A DNA stretch of 37,404 nt from Candidatus Poribacteria bacterium (GTDB lineage Bacteria > Poribacteria > WGA-4E > JAJRTO01), in the NCBI GenBank assembly GCA_024278235.1, contig JAJRTO010000514.1:1-37404 (forward strand), given 5' to 3'. Positions 28,904 to 37,404 of the stretch are shown piece by piece (positions within the stretch are counted from its first letter, which is position 1; the number at the start of each line of letters is the position of its first letter). The notes under the pieces are model-generated. The model was not told where the DNA came from. It worked only from the letters and a program-made list of their open reading frames with translations, and ran no database searches. Both the position numbers and the translations under genes were made by a program.

Positions 28904-31900
28904 ATGCAGTGCGCGAGATGTGATTTTGTGAATCCCACAGGCTTTAACTACTGCGGTTATTGTGGTTCTCCGTTGCAGCAATCATGTCGTCATTGTGGGC
29001 ACAAGAACCGGCAGCAGGCGCGATTCTGTAACCAATGTCGGAACACTCTTGGAGATGTCTGTCCACGATGTGGACAGACCGAGAGTTCCAGGGCTCATTT
29101 TTGCAGTGCTTGTGGGCTCCGGTTAGAAAAAGTGTGTCCGGAATGTCAAACGATCAATCCTCTCTACGCCAATTACTGTAACCATTGTGGAGGAGATCTC
29201 CCCGAACAAGACATCCAACCGATTCATGCATCATCACAGTCAACCCTGCCTATCATCTACAAACCACAGCCTCCCAGAGCAACTGAGCATCCTGTTCGAG
29301 AAGAGATCATCCCTGTCGTTTCTAGAACCGCCGAGGAACCCATAGCTCCAGAAGAAGCCGAACCAGAACCTTCGCAGGACGACGTACGCTTCCAGCAATT
29401 GCAGCAATATATTCCTGAAGCGCTTCGGACCATGATCCTGAACACAAAGGGGAAAATCGAAGGGGAGCGCAAGCAAGTCACGATGGTATTTGCTGATCTG
29501 AGCGGATATACGGCCCTGTCTGAGCGATTCATCGAAGAACCCGAGGAAATTGCACACATCATCGATAACTGTCATCGCAAAATGAGCGATTGCATCTACA
29601 AATATGAGGGGATTATCGACAAGATTGTCGGTGACGAGGTGATGGGGCTTTTCGGTGCTCCCCTCTCCCATGAAAATGACGCCGAACGCGCCATCCTGGC
29701 TTCGATAGAGATGATCGAGCAGATCGAGATTTATGGAAAAGAACTTGATCTGCCTTTAACCCTCCATATTGGTATCAACACGGGGACCGTGGTTGTCGGT
29801 GACATTGGCACACAGAATCGCCTGATGAATTATACAGTGATCGGTGATCCGGTCAATGTGGCGGCTCGACTTGAGAAGGTTGCCCAAGAAGGCGAAATCG
29901 CTGTGGGTGAGAATACCTACAAGCTCACACGAAATCTCTTGGAATGGCCTGACGAGCCACTTCACGTCGAGTTGAAGGGGAAAGCAAAGCCACAACCTGT
30001 CTACAAGGTAATTGGACGTAAGGAAGAGCGCGGAGATATGCGTGGGCTGGAGGGATTGAATTCACGAATGATAGGTCGTGATAAAGAATTTCAGACCCTC
30101 TGTAACTCCTTTGCAAAGGTCGAGCAGGGGCAAGGCCAGCTTGGTATCATCATGGGAGAAGCCGGACTCGGTAAATCCCGTCTCAAACGGGAGTTTAAGA
30201 GTGTGGTTCAAGAACGGGCGCTTTGGATAGAAGGTCAGTGCCTTTCCCATACACCACAAGATGCCAATGCCTATTCTGTTTTCCTGGATGCCTTCCGGTA
30301 CTACTTCGGAATCCTCGGTACGGATACAGAAGAGGTTGTCCGCGAGAAATTGACCACCAAAGTGACAGCACTGTTTGCTCACGAGCCAGTGAATGTCGAG
30401 GAAGAGATCCTCCCTTTCCTGTTTAAGATCATGTCTTTGCCGCTCGATGTGAAGATGGCTGAGGCGATCCGTTATCTGGAACAGAATCCCGAGGATCTAC
30501 GGAAGCGAACCTTCTACGTCATTCACGATCTTTTTGAACAAGTAGCGAAAGAAAAACCTCTCGTTTTGGCCCTGGAGGATCTCCATTGGGTCGACATGCT
30601 CTCGATTGACCTGATCCTTTTTCTCATGGAGAACCTGTTGGACGCTCCTATCTTGCTGCTTTGTGTATATCGTCCTGAAAAGACGGATCCCTGCTGGCGT
30701 ATCGGTGAAACCGCACGTTCTGTGTTCAATGATGTCTATACAGAGGTCGCCATTGGACGACTGGAAGACCAGTACATGGCTGAGATCTTCCGATCATTGC
30801 TGCACATGGATGATACGGAAGAGAATCAAGCGCTTCAGAAACTGGTGCTGGAAAAAGTCCAGGGGAATCCTTTCTACATGGAGGAGATGATCCGTTCCCT
30901 TCTCGATAATGGAGTATTGGTACAAGACGAGGAGAACAAGCATTATATCCTCACTCAAGCGGTTGAGGATATTGAGGTGCCACCAGGAGTAGAAGCCATT
31001 ATCCGCACCCGTATTGATCGTCTCGACAAGATGCAGATCGGTGCGAAGCGAACGCTCCAACACTCTTCCGTTATTGGGCGCATTTTCGAGAGACGTATCC
31101 TTTCCGGGATTACAGAGGATGCTCGAGATCTGGATGCACATTTCCATACTCTCATGCAACTGGAGTTGATAGACCCGGTAGTCACGGCACCAGAATCAGA
31201 GTATGAATTCCAGCATCTGCTGACCTATCAGATTGCCTATGACAGCCTGATTTTGCGGCGTCGACGTCAACTGCATGCAAAGGTAGCGGAACAGATCGAG
31301 AAGGTGTATCCGATCAGCCGCTATCCGGGGAAACTGGATGACATCACGAATCATTATCGTCGGAGCGATCACCATGAGAAGGCTATCGAGTACCTGATTA
31401 GCTCAGGAAAACGGGCCTATGCCCTGGCAGATAACGAGCGCGCCATCGATTGTTATAGAGAAGTCCTGAAACGACTCGCGTCTTCCCCTAAAGAGATGTC
31501 CGATGCCGAACAGCGGGAGACCTATGCCATAGCCTATGAAGGGTTGGCTGACACCTGCCGTCTGATGGGAAAATTCAAGCGTGATGATGGGGGCGCAGAG
31601 GATGACTACGGAGCTTTGGAGGCCTACCTGGAGACTCTGGACTACATGACGGATCCTGAGGCAAAGGCGCGCGTCCACAAGAGTCTCGGAGACATTTATG
31701 AACGGCTTGCCCAGTGGGATGATGCCCGGAACCAATATATGCTTGGGCTCGATATAGTGGGTGATATGGATTCCCCACAAAAACCTCGGCTCTACAACGG
31801 GCTTGGGTTTATCTATTATCGTGAAGGTGTTTATGCGAAGGCAAAAGCGGAATACCTGAAAGCTCTGGAGATACTCGAAGGTGGAACTGATTACGTCACA

Positions 31901-32812
31901 CTGGCAGAGGCGTATAAGAACATGGCTATCATACAATTCGTCACAGGCCAGGCAGATACCGCTTTTGAGTCAATGGCCCGGAGCCTCGATGTTGCGGCAA
32001 GGACGAACAATGAGATGTTACTTGCCAAGCTCTATAACACGAGTGCAGCGATGCAGATGAATTCCCGTAATGTGGATGAAGCAATTGAGTATATCCAGAG
32101 ATCTCTTAGAATTCGTGAAAAGTACGGAGACCTGGACGGAGTGGCATCCTCCAAATCAGATTTGGGAAACGCCTACAACCGGAAAGGTGAGTCTCAACGG
32201 GCCATCAAGTGCTTCGAGGAGGTTCTGGAAACATGTGGAAAGACGGGTAACCGTCGTCTGCTTGGGGATGCATACAATAACCTGGGACTCGTCTACCGAA
32301 AGCTAAACAACCTGGATCGTGCCATTGAATACCTGAAGAAGGCACTCGAATTACAGACGGAACTCCATCGTCCCCTTGGTGTTGCCACATGCCAGATCAA
32401 TATCGGAGATGCCCTTCTCCAACAAGGAGACCTTAAAGAGGCCGAGCGATTTACATCCGAAGCGATTCGCAATGCGGAGGAGATTGGCAACCAGCAGGTT
32501 GCCGCTTACGCATATCATACGCTTGCAGAGGTTTCTATTGCTAAAAGCGCGTGGGATCAGGCGCTCATGTACTGCGATAAATCCATTGAACTCGGTGAGA
32601 CACTGCATGATCAGAGGATCGTTGGCGATGGGATGAGGGAGAAAGGACGCGTGTATATCGAGTTGAATGATCCGAAACGAGCGGAGGAGTGTTTCAATGA
32701 GGCACGCAAGCTCTACTCAACGACTGGCGACACCACCAAGCTGGCTGAAGTGGATGCGATCATCGAAGCAGCAATGAATGCAGCGAACAAGCAGGCAACG
32801 TCGGATGCATAG
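28904..32812 (+). CDS. class III adenylate/guanylate cyclase with N-terminal zinc ribbons, AAA-type ATPase and C-terminal TPR repeats
   Basis: Eight CxxC motifs in the first ~105 aa; cyclase domain (MVFADLSGYTALSERF, IDKIVGDEVMGLFGAP, NYTVIGDPVNVAARLE); Walker A GEAGLGKSRL and Walker B LVLALEDLHWVD; TPR units to the end. Confidence 0.92.
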   Translation: MQCARCDFVNPTGFNYCGYCGSPLQQSCRHCGHKNRQQARFCNQCRNTLGDVCPRCGQTESSRAHFCSACGLRLEKVCPECQTINPLYANYCNHCGGDLPEQDIQPIHASSQSTLPIIYKPQPPRATEHPVREEIIPVVSRTAEEPIAPEEAEPEPSQDDVRFQQLQQYIPEALRTMILNTKGKIEGERKQVTMVFADLSGYTALSERFIEEPEEIAHIIDNCHRKMSDCIYKYEGIIDKIVGDEVMGLFGAPLSHENDAERAILASIEMIEQIEIYGKELDLPLTLHIGINTGTVVVGDIGTQNRLMNYTVIGDPVNVAARLEKVAQEGEIAVGENTYKLTRNLLEWPDEPLHVELKGKAKPQPVYKVIGRKEERGDMRGLEGLNSRMIGRDKEFQTLCNSFAKVEQGQGQLGIIMGEAGLGKSRLKREFKSVVQERALWIEGQCLSHTPQDANAYSVFLDAFRYYFGILGTDTEEVVREKLTTKVTALFAHEPVNVEEEILPFLFKIMSLPLDVKMAEAIRYLEQNPEDLRKRTFYVIHDLFEQVAKEKPLVLALEDLHWVDMLSIDLILFLMENLLDAPILLLCVYRPEKTDPCWRIGETARSVFNDVYTEVAIGRLEDQYMAEIFRSLLHMDDTEENQALQKLVLEKVQGNPFYMEEMIRSLLDNGVLVQDEENKHYILTQAVEDIEVPPGVEAIIRTRIDRLDKMQIGAKRTLQHSSVIGRIFERRILSGITEDARDLDAHFHTLMQLELIDPVVTAPESEYEFQHLLTYQIAYDSLILRRRRQLHAKVAEQIEKVYPISRYPGKLDDITNHYRRSDHHEKAIEYLISSGKRAYALADNERAIDCYREVLKRLASSPKEMSDAEQRETYAIAYEGLADTCRLMGKFKRDDGGAEDDYGALEAYLETLDYMTDPEAKARVHKSLGDIYERLAQWDDARNQYMLGLDIVGDMDSPQKPRLYNGLGFIYYREGVYAKAKAEYLKALEILEGGTDYVTLAEAYKNMAIIQFVTGQADTAFESMARSLDVAARTNNEMLLAKLYNTSAAMQMNSRNVDEAIEYIQRSLRIREKYGDLDGVASSKSDLGNAYNRKGESQRAIKCFEEVLETCGKTGNRRLLGDAYNNLGLVYRKLNNLDRAIEYLKKALELQTELHRPLGVATCQINIGDALLQQGDLKEAERFTSEAIRNAEEIGNQQVAAYAYHTLAEVSIAKSAWDQALMYCDKSIELGETLHDQRIVGDGMREKGRVYIELNDPKRAEECFNEARKLYSTTGDTTKLAEVDAIIEAAMNAANKQATSDA

Positions 32813-32875
32813 TATTAGGCGTCAGGTATCGGGCTTCAGCGAATGAGCCGGCTACTGAATCCTGATGTCCGTATT

Positions 32876-32987
32876 TAAGCAATATTCAGAAATGGATGTC
32901 GAGTTTCAAATACCAAGAACCCAGCAACCACCGTGTTTTTCTAACGTTCAACGTTCAACGTTCAACGTTTCACGTGAAACTTGCTTA
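32876..32987 (-). repeat. Dispersed repeat family A, copy 3 (112 bp, 3 heptamers)
   Basis: Reverse-oriented: TAAGCAATATTC ... GAAACTTGCTTA ends; on the minus strand GTTTCACGTGAAAC + GTTGAAC x3 + GTTAG + 66-bp body. Confidence 0.9.
32967..32980. promoter_or_regulatory. parS-like palindrome GTTTCACGTGAAAC
   Basis: Perfect 14-bp palindrome identical to the parS core. Confidence 0.6.
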
Positions 32988-33043
32988 ATCCTGATGAGCC
33001 AAAAAACTCCGGACTACCTCAGCGGATAAGATCAGGGAAACCA

Positions 33044-33493
33044 ATGGTCAGTGAATATGAAATGCTGCTCCGCCTCGTTGTTGCCATGGTATGCGGTAGC
33101 TTATTGGGGATTGAACGTGAAATCACCGGTCATTCTGCCGGCCTCCGTACCATGACGTTAGTGTGCATGGGAGCAGCCCTTATTATCCTGACGGATATCT
33201 ATGTACATACCACGTTCAAGACACAAGATAGTTTTCGTATGGCAGCACAAGTGGTCACGGGAGTTGGATTCATTGGCGCAGGCACCATCTTCCAGACGAG
33301 GAGCATGGTCAAAGGGTTGACGACGGCTGCAACCATCTGGATTTCCGCTGCGATTGGTCTGGCTATCGGCGCCGGGTCTTATATCATTGGAGTCGGTGTG
33401 ACCATTCTGGCGTTGATCATGTTGCTCCTGGAGCCACTTGGACGGCATCTGCCCACTATCAAGCAGAAGGAGAAGGACGATCTGGAGAAGTAA
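33044..33493 (+). CDS. MgtC/SapB family membrane protein
   Basis: LLRLVVAMVCGSLLGIEREITGHSAGLRTMTLVCMGAALIIL...VTGVGFIGAGTIFQ...VKGLTTAATIWISAAIGLAIGAG. ATG at 33044 preferred; the longer ORF begins inside the upstream repeat. Confidence 0.92.
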   Translation: MVSEYEMLLRLVVAMVCGSLLGIEREITGHSAGLRTMTLVCMGAALIILTDIYVHTTFKTQDSFRMAAQVVTGVGFIGAGTIFQTRSMVKGLTTAATIWISAAIGLAIGAGSYIIGVGVTILALIMLLLEPLGRHLPTIKQKEKDDLEK

Positions 33494-33513
33494 GCAAGTT
33501 TGGACAACCAAAA

Positions 33514-33540
33514 CAGCCCTGAACTTGACGTTCAGGGCTG
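33514..33540. terminator. intrinsic terminator-like hairpin between convergent mgtC and rplL
   Basis: Perfect 11-bp stem CAGCCCTGAAC / GTTCAGGGCTG with 5-nt loop; U-rich stretch (TTTTGGTTGT) on the minus strand. Confidence 0.75.
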
Positions 33541-33600
33541 AAAGCTCCCATTTGCTCAAAGCGGGCCGGGAACTGCAATACAAGGGTTTTCTAAAGTTCT

Positions 33601-33996
33601 TTACTTGATTTCGACGGTGGCACCAACTGCCTCAAGTTGAGCCTTGAACTTATCGGCATCTTCCTGACTTACCCCTTCAACAATTGCCGTAGGAGCGGAT
33701 TCAACCGTGTCTTTGGCTTCCTTGAGGCCAAGCCCTGTAATGGCACGCACTTCTTTGATAACAGGGATCTTGTTCGGCCCAATCTCAGCCAGTACCACGT
33801 CAAATTCGGTCTGTTCCTCAACAACAGGCGCATCCTCCTCTGCAGACGCAGAAACTCCGGGCATCGCACCCATCATCATGGGAACCCCTGCAGATGCGGT
33901 AACGTCGAACTCTTCTTCAATCGCCTTGACAAATTCATTCAACTCGACAACCGTCATGTTTTTGATGGTTTCGATCAATGCAGCAATATCAGCCAT
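33601..33996 (-). CDS. rplL: 50S ribosomal protein L7/L12
   Basis: [34 protein letters not shown]...[35 protein letters not shown]...GATVEIK; start trimmed from 34068 to 33996. Confidence 0.98.
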   Translation of the reverse strand: MADIAALIETIKNMTVVELNEFVKAIEEEFDVTASAGVPMMMGAMPGVSASAEEDAPVVEEQTEFDVVLAEIGPNKIPVIKEVRAITGLGLKEAKDTVESAPTAIVEGVSQEDADKFKAQLEAVGATVEIK

Positions 33997-34021
33997 TTCG
34001 TTTTTTCCTCCTTTGAATTGA

Positions 34022-34585
34022 TTATGCAGCAGGTGAGTCTTGCTGCTCTGCGACAGCACGTAAGCCATTTGCCAGCTTGCTGATCATACTCTGGAGCGCA
34101 CCAGCCATGGGACCAACAGGAGCAGCTCCATTGAGCGCGCTTGCCAATCGAGTGATCGGAGACTGTAATCCATTTGCTACCATTGAATAGAGTTGATCAC
34201 GCGATGGCATGTTGACCAGTGCATCCACATCCTCAGGCCCAATGACTTGTTTCCCCAAGATCCCGGATTTAATGGTCACTTGCTCAAAATCGCTCCTGCT
34301 ATCTTTGAAGACTTTCGCGGGCGCAGACGGATCTTTGCTTAGCGCAATTGCTGTAGGACCCACAAGATAAGGGTCCAACCCTTCAATATCAAGGGACTGA
34401 GCAGCTATTCTGAGCAATGTGTTCTTGTAAACCCTAAATTCCACATCAGCTTCTCGTAAACGCCTACGCAGCTCCGTGATTTGAGTCACATCGAGGCCCT
34501 GATAATCTGTGAGAACAACGACCTCAGCATCCTGGAGTTTGCTAATAATCTCCTGGACTTTCTGCTCATTCGCCGGACTAGGCAT
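34022..34585 (-). CDS. rplJ: 50S ribosomal protein L10
   Basis: [40 protein letters not shown]..., upstream of rplL with an L10 leader. Confidence 0.97.
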   Translation of the reverse strand: MPSPANEQKVQEIISKLQDAEVVVLTDYQGLDVTQITELRRRLREADVEFRVYKNTLLRIAAQSLDIEGLDPYLVGPTAIALSKDPSAPAKVFKDSRSDFEQVTIKSGILGKQVIGPEDVDALVNMPSRDQLYSMVANGLQSPITRLASALNGAAPVGPMAGALQSMISKLANGLRAVAEQQDSPAA

Positions 34586-34683
34586 TCAACCACCTCCCTC
34601 CATCTGTTTCGTTGCACATGGTTCAAACTCATTTTAGGTACACGATGTACCGGGCTTATGGACAGCAATAGACTTCAGGCAAC

Positions 34684-34703
34684 AAAAAAGCCCCTACCGG
34701 GGC
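34684..34703 (-). terminator. rho-independent terminator/attenuator in the rplJL leader
   Basis: Minus strand GCCCC-GGTA-GGGGC-TTTTTT. Confidence 0.8.
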
Positions 34704-34822
34704 AGCTCATATCCGCTACAAAGCGGATTGAAATAAAGCCAGCCTCGGCAGGTCGATGGAGATCGTTATGCCCAAAGGCACCTGCTGTCTACGACGGGTG
34801 CTCTTCTGTTTCGATGTAAAGC
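34704..34822 (-). ncRNA. L10 ribosomal protein leader RNA
   Basis: Minus strand contains GTAGACAGCAGGTGCCTTTGGGCATAACGATCTCCATCGACCTGCCGAGGC, recognisable as the L10 leader motif, followed by a terminator hairpin before rplJ. Confidence 0.8.
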
Positions 34823-34854
34823 GATGTCCTGTTTTCTACTATCTCCCGATCAGT

Positions 34855-34937
34855 CTCAGTAGATCACAATCCTATGGTAGGAGTGGCCTCCCGGCCACGA
34901 TTATTGCGTCCCCTACGGCGAAAATGTGAGGTACTGA
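34855..34937 (+). mobile_element. MITE-like repeat family B, copy 2 (about 83 bp, internal deletion)
   Basis: Near-identical to 28632-28726 (GTAGGAGTGGCCTCCCGGCCACGAT...CTACGGCGAAAATGTGAGGTACTGA); lacks about 12 bp of the internal segment. Confidence 0.75.
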
Positions 34938-34939
34938 AT

Positions 34940-35641
34940 CTATGCTGTTCCTGCGGTGAACTGCAGTGGATCAAGCTTGATTCCGGGGCCCATTGTTGTC
35001 GAGATGGCAACACTACGCATATAGCGTCCCTTGACACTCGCAGGGCGTGCTCGCACAATAGCATCTAACACGGTCTCTACGTTTTCCCTGATCTGCTGCT
35101 GCGAAAAGGATGCCTTCCCTACGGGCACATGCACAATGGGTGCACGCTCAAGTTTGTACTCAATACGTCCGGCCTTGATTTCGCGAACAGCCGACGCAAC
35201 ATCCTCGGTAACAGTTCCCGTCTTGGGGCTTGGCATCAATCGCATTGGCCCCAGAAGACGTCCGAGGCGTCCCACTAACCGCATCATACTGGGCGCAGCG
35301 ACCGTTGCATCGAACTCAAGCCAGCCACCCTGTATTCGTTCGACCAGATCCTGGCCACCAACATAGTCAGCACCCGCTTCTTCCGCTTGACGTGCCAAAT
35401 CCCCTTCGGCGAATACAACAACGCGGGTGGTTCTACCAGTGCCGTAGGGTAAGCTTACCGCCCCACGGATGTTCTGGTCAGCCTGACGTGGATCCAGCCC
35501 TAAACGGACAGCCAGATCGATGGTTTCATCAAACTTGGCCGTCGCTGTTTTCTTGATGATTTCAGCAGCCTCATCAAGCGAATAGAGCTTGTTGCGGTCG
35601 ACAAGCTCAGCAACTTGCTGATAACGCTTTCCTCGTTTCAT
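34940..35641 (-). CDS. rplA: 50S ribosomal protein L1
   Basis: [80 protein letters not shown]... Confidence 0.98.
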   Translation of the reverse strand: MKRGKRYQQVAELVDRNKLYSLDEAAEIIKKTATAKFDETIDLAVRLGLDPRQADQNIRGAVSLPYGTGRTTRVVVFAEGDLARQAEEAGADYVGGQDLVERIQGGWLEFDATVAAPSMMRLVGRLGRLLGPMRLMPSPKTGTVTEDVASAVREIKAGRIEYKLERAPIVHVPVGKASFSQQQIRENVETVLDAIVRARPASVKGRYMRSVAISTTMGPGIKLDPLQFTAGTA

Positions 35642-35653
35642 TGTCGATTGCCC

Positions 35654-36082
35654 TTATCCCTTCTCAACCGTGATACCCATGCTGCGCGCAGTACCAGCGA
35701 CCATGCGCATGGCAGCCTCCATCGAAGCTGCGTTCAAATCAGGAAGTTTCGTCTCCGCAATCTCGCGTATCTGAGACTCTGTCACAGACGCAACCTTATT
35801 GCGATTGGGTTCTCCAGAACCTTTCGCAATCTTTGCAGCCTGTTTCAGCAACACAGCAGCGGGCGGTGACTTGACTTCAAAGGTATAAGATCGGTCCACA
35901 TAGCATGTCACGACCACAGAGACGATCAACCCCATCTGATCCTGTGTCTGAGCATTGAAGGATTTCACGAATTCCTGCAGGTTGATCATGTAGGGAGCAA
36001 GACTCGGGCCAACCGGCGGCTGAGGTGTTGCTTGTCCTGCGGGGATTTGCAGTTTAACAACCCCAGCGACTTTCTTAGCCAT
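35654..36082 (-). CDS. rplK: 50S ribosomal protein L11
   Basis: [52 protein letters not shown]...; start trimmed to MAKK. Confidence 0.98.
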   Translation of the reverse strand: MAKKVAGVVKLQIPAGQATPQPPVGPSLAPYMINLQEFVKSFNAQTQDQMGLIVSVVVTCYVDRSYTFEVKSPPAAVLLKQAAKIAKGSGEPNRNKVASVTESQIREIAETKLPDLNAASMEAAMRMVAGTARSMGITVEKG

Positions 36083-36170
36083 GATTCTCTCCAAGAAGAT
36101 GATTCAAGATTCGTAAGGTGAGTTCACGACGCCCCAACGTTTTACAACACGTCAGAATCCATAACCCACC

Positions 36171-36195
36171 AAAAAAATGCAGGCACCGGGCCTGC
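36171..36195 (-). terminator. rho-independent terminator/attenuator between nusG and rplK
   Basis: Minus strand GCAGGC-CCGGT-GCCTGC-ATTTTTTT. Confidence 0.85.
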
Positions 36196-36232
36196 TAGAG
36201 TAAATACTTTGAACTTGTGACGGAAGAAAAAC

Positions 36233-36796
36233 CTAAACACGTTCCACTTGAAAAAACTCAAGTTCAACAGGTGTTGCGCGACCAAAAATAGAGATCATCA
36301 AGCGGAGTTTTTGTTTCTCTTCGTCAATTGAGTTGACTTCGCCTGGGAAACCGGCAAAAGGCCCATCGATGACTTTGACCTTATCACCTACCGCGTAACT
36401 CAACACAGGCGTTGGTTTCTGCTCTTCCTTACCTTCCGAGAAGCGCAGGATAGTCTCAACTTCTGATTCATCCAGTGGAGCCGGATGAGTTCCGGAACCC
36501 ACAAACCTCATGACACCAGGAGTGTTGCGGATGGTATACCACACACGCAACTGTTCGTCGCTTGGTTCATCAGGATGGATTTCCTGGCTCGTTTTGACGA
36601 GAACATATCCAGGAAAGAACGTCCGTGTGGTTACACGGCGCTTGCCATCCTTCAGCTCAGCAACTTCCTGTGTGGGGATCAGAACTTCAAGGATATCCTC
36701 CTCCAGGTTAAGAGCACGGATGCGTTCCTCCAGATTGGCTTTGACCTTATTTTCATGTCCTGAATAGGTATGGATAACATACCAAAAACCTGGCAT
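36233..36796 (-). CDS. nusG: transcription termination/antitermination protein NusG
   Basis: WYVIHTYSGHENKVKANLEERI...FFPGYVLVKT...VWYTIRNTPGVMRFVGSG, KOW region VGDKVKVIDGPFAGFPGEVNSID. Confidence 0.98.
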   Translation of the reverse strand: MPGFWYVIHTYSGHENKVKANLEERIRALNLEEDILEVLIPTQEVAELKDGKRRVTTRTFFPGYVLVKTSQEIHPDEPSDEQLRVWYTIRNTPGVMRFVGSGTHPAPLDESEVETILRFSEGKEEQKPTPVLSYAVGDKVKVIDGPFAGFPGEVNSIDEEKQKLRLMISIFGRATPVELEFFQVERV

Positions 36797-36817
36797 TTTT
36801 TGGAAACTCCCGAACCG

Positions 36818-37003
36818 TTAACCAAGAAACAGATTACGTCCCTGTTCAAGAATCAAGTCGATCACCCAGAGATACAACACCACAAGCATGGTTGCCACAA
36901 CAACGACACTCGTTGAGCCCCATACTTCATTGTAAGTGGGCTTGGAAACCTTCAACCACTCACTCTTTACTTCTTGTAGATAACGTTTAATACGTTTTAT
37001 CAT
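36818..37003 (-). CDS. secE: preprotein translocase subunit SecE
   Basis: 61-aa single-TM protein (RYLQEVKSEWLKVSKPTYNEVWGSTSVVVVATMLVVLYLWVIDLIL) between tRNA-Trp and nusG. Confidence 0.95.
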   Translation of the reverse strand: MIKRIKRYLQEVKSEWLKVSKPTYNEVWGSTSVVVVATMLVVLYLWVIDLILEQGRNLFLG

Positions 37004-37013
37004 AGACGTTATT

Positions 37014-37090
37014 TGGCAGGCCAGGAGGGATTCGAACCCCCAACACCCGGATTTGGAGTCCGGCGCTCTAGCCGTTCGAGCTACTGGCCT
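37014..37090 (-). tRNA. tRNA-Trp (anticodon CCA), CCA tail encoded
   Basis: Minus strand AGGCCAG...CCGGA-CTCCAAA-TCCGG...GGGTTCGAATCCC...CTGGCCTGCCA; cloverleaf arms pair; tuf-rpmG-trnW-secE context. Confidence 0.96.
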
Positions 37091-37099
37091 ACCATACCT

Positions 37100-37252
37100 T
37101 TATCGTGTTTCCTTATGGAGCGTGTGTTTACGGCAGAAACGACAATACTTGCGAAGCTCGTACCGGGTCTGCACACGACGTTTATTACGAGTCGTCGTAT
37201 AATTCCGACGTTTGCATTCATCACATGCTAGAAGAACAATATCTCGTGCCAT
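37100..37252 (-). CDS. rpmG: 50S ribosomal protein L33
   Basis: Translated by hand: [50 protein letters not shown]. Not in the supplied ORF track. Confidence 0.96.
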   Translation of the reverse strand: MARDIVLLACDECKRRNYTTTRNKRRVQTRYELRKYCRFCRKHTLHKETR

Positions 37253-37263
37253 TTTTTATTTCA

Positions 37264-37404
37264 CTATTCAATAATTTTTGTAATAACGCCAGCACCCACC
37301 GTGTGACCACCTTCACGGATGGCGAATCGTAACTCTTCTTCCATCGCTATCGGCATGATCAACTCAACGGTGATGGTGACATTATCGCCTGGCATCACCA
37401 TCTC
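37264..37404 (-). CDS. tuf: elongation factor Tu, C-terminal part (truncated by window edge)
   Basis: Translated by hand: [46 protein letters not shown]. Confidence 0.96.
   Translation of the reverse strand, partial: EMVMPGDNVTITVELIMPIAMEEELRFAIREGGHTVGAGVITKIIE

Noticed and set aside
33491-33501. TAAGCAAGTTT, identical to the family A terminal sequence, at the mgtC stop codon
   Set aside because: Only 11 bp with no palindrome or body; cannot be separated from chance or a decayed end without comparative data.
1-37404. Prophage, plasmid or defence island
   Set aside because: No integrase, transposase, phage structural, restriction or toxin-antitoxin genes recognised; the CPBP fragment alone is not evidence of a defence locus.

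Overview
The window is bacterial chromosomal DNA. The lineage is uncertain: gene content suggests a diderm from a poorly cultivated phylum, for example Poribacteria-like, but this is inference only. From left to right it contains: (i) a 5'-truncated TamB-family gene overlapping a BamA/TamA-family gene in which I count seven POTRA repeats; (ii) an alpha/beta hydrolase, a catalase, an enolase-superfamily enzyme, a TIM-barrel isomerase, a Gfo/Idh/MocA oxidoreductase and a UvrC-like GIY-YIG protein; (iii) a CPBP-protease fragment; (iv) a tightly packed minus-strand operon of ECF sigma, zf-HC2 anti-sigma, membrane protein, PQQ beta-propeller, DUF3352-like protein and HEAT/PA14 protein; (v) an SMP-30 lactonase and a second TIM-barrel isomerase; (vi) nadC-birA; (vii) a large zinc-ribbon/class III cyclase/AAA/TPR protein; (viii) mgtC; (ix) the minus-strand tuf-rpmG-tRNA-Trp-secE-nusG-rplK-rplA-rplJ-rplL cluster with an L10 leader and attenuators. 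The most unusual signal is a family of three dispersed repeats with terminal inverted repeats. Each carries GTTTCACGTGAAAC, the exact 14-bp core of the canonical bacterial chromosomal parS (ParB) site, followed by 1, 2 or 3 GTTGAAC heptamers, so the copies are 98, 105 and 112 bp. All three sit just upstream of a start codon. A second MITE-like family has two copies, one abutting the rplA stop codon. All assignments come from reading the sequence; no searches were run.
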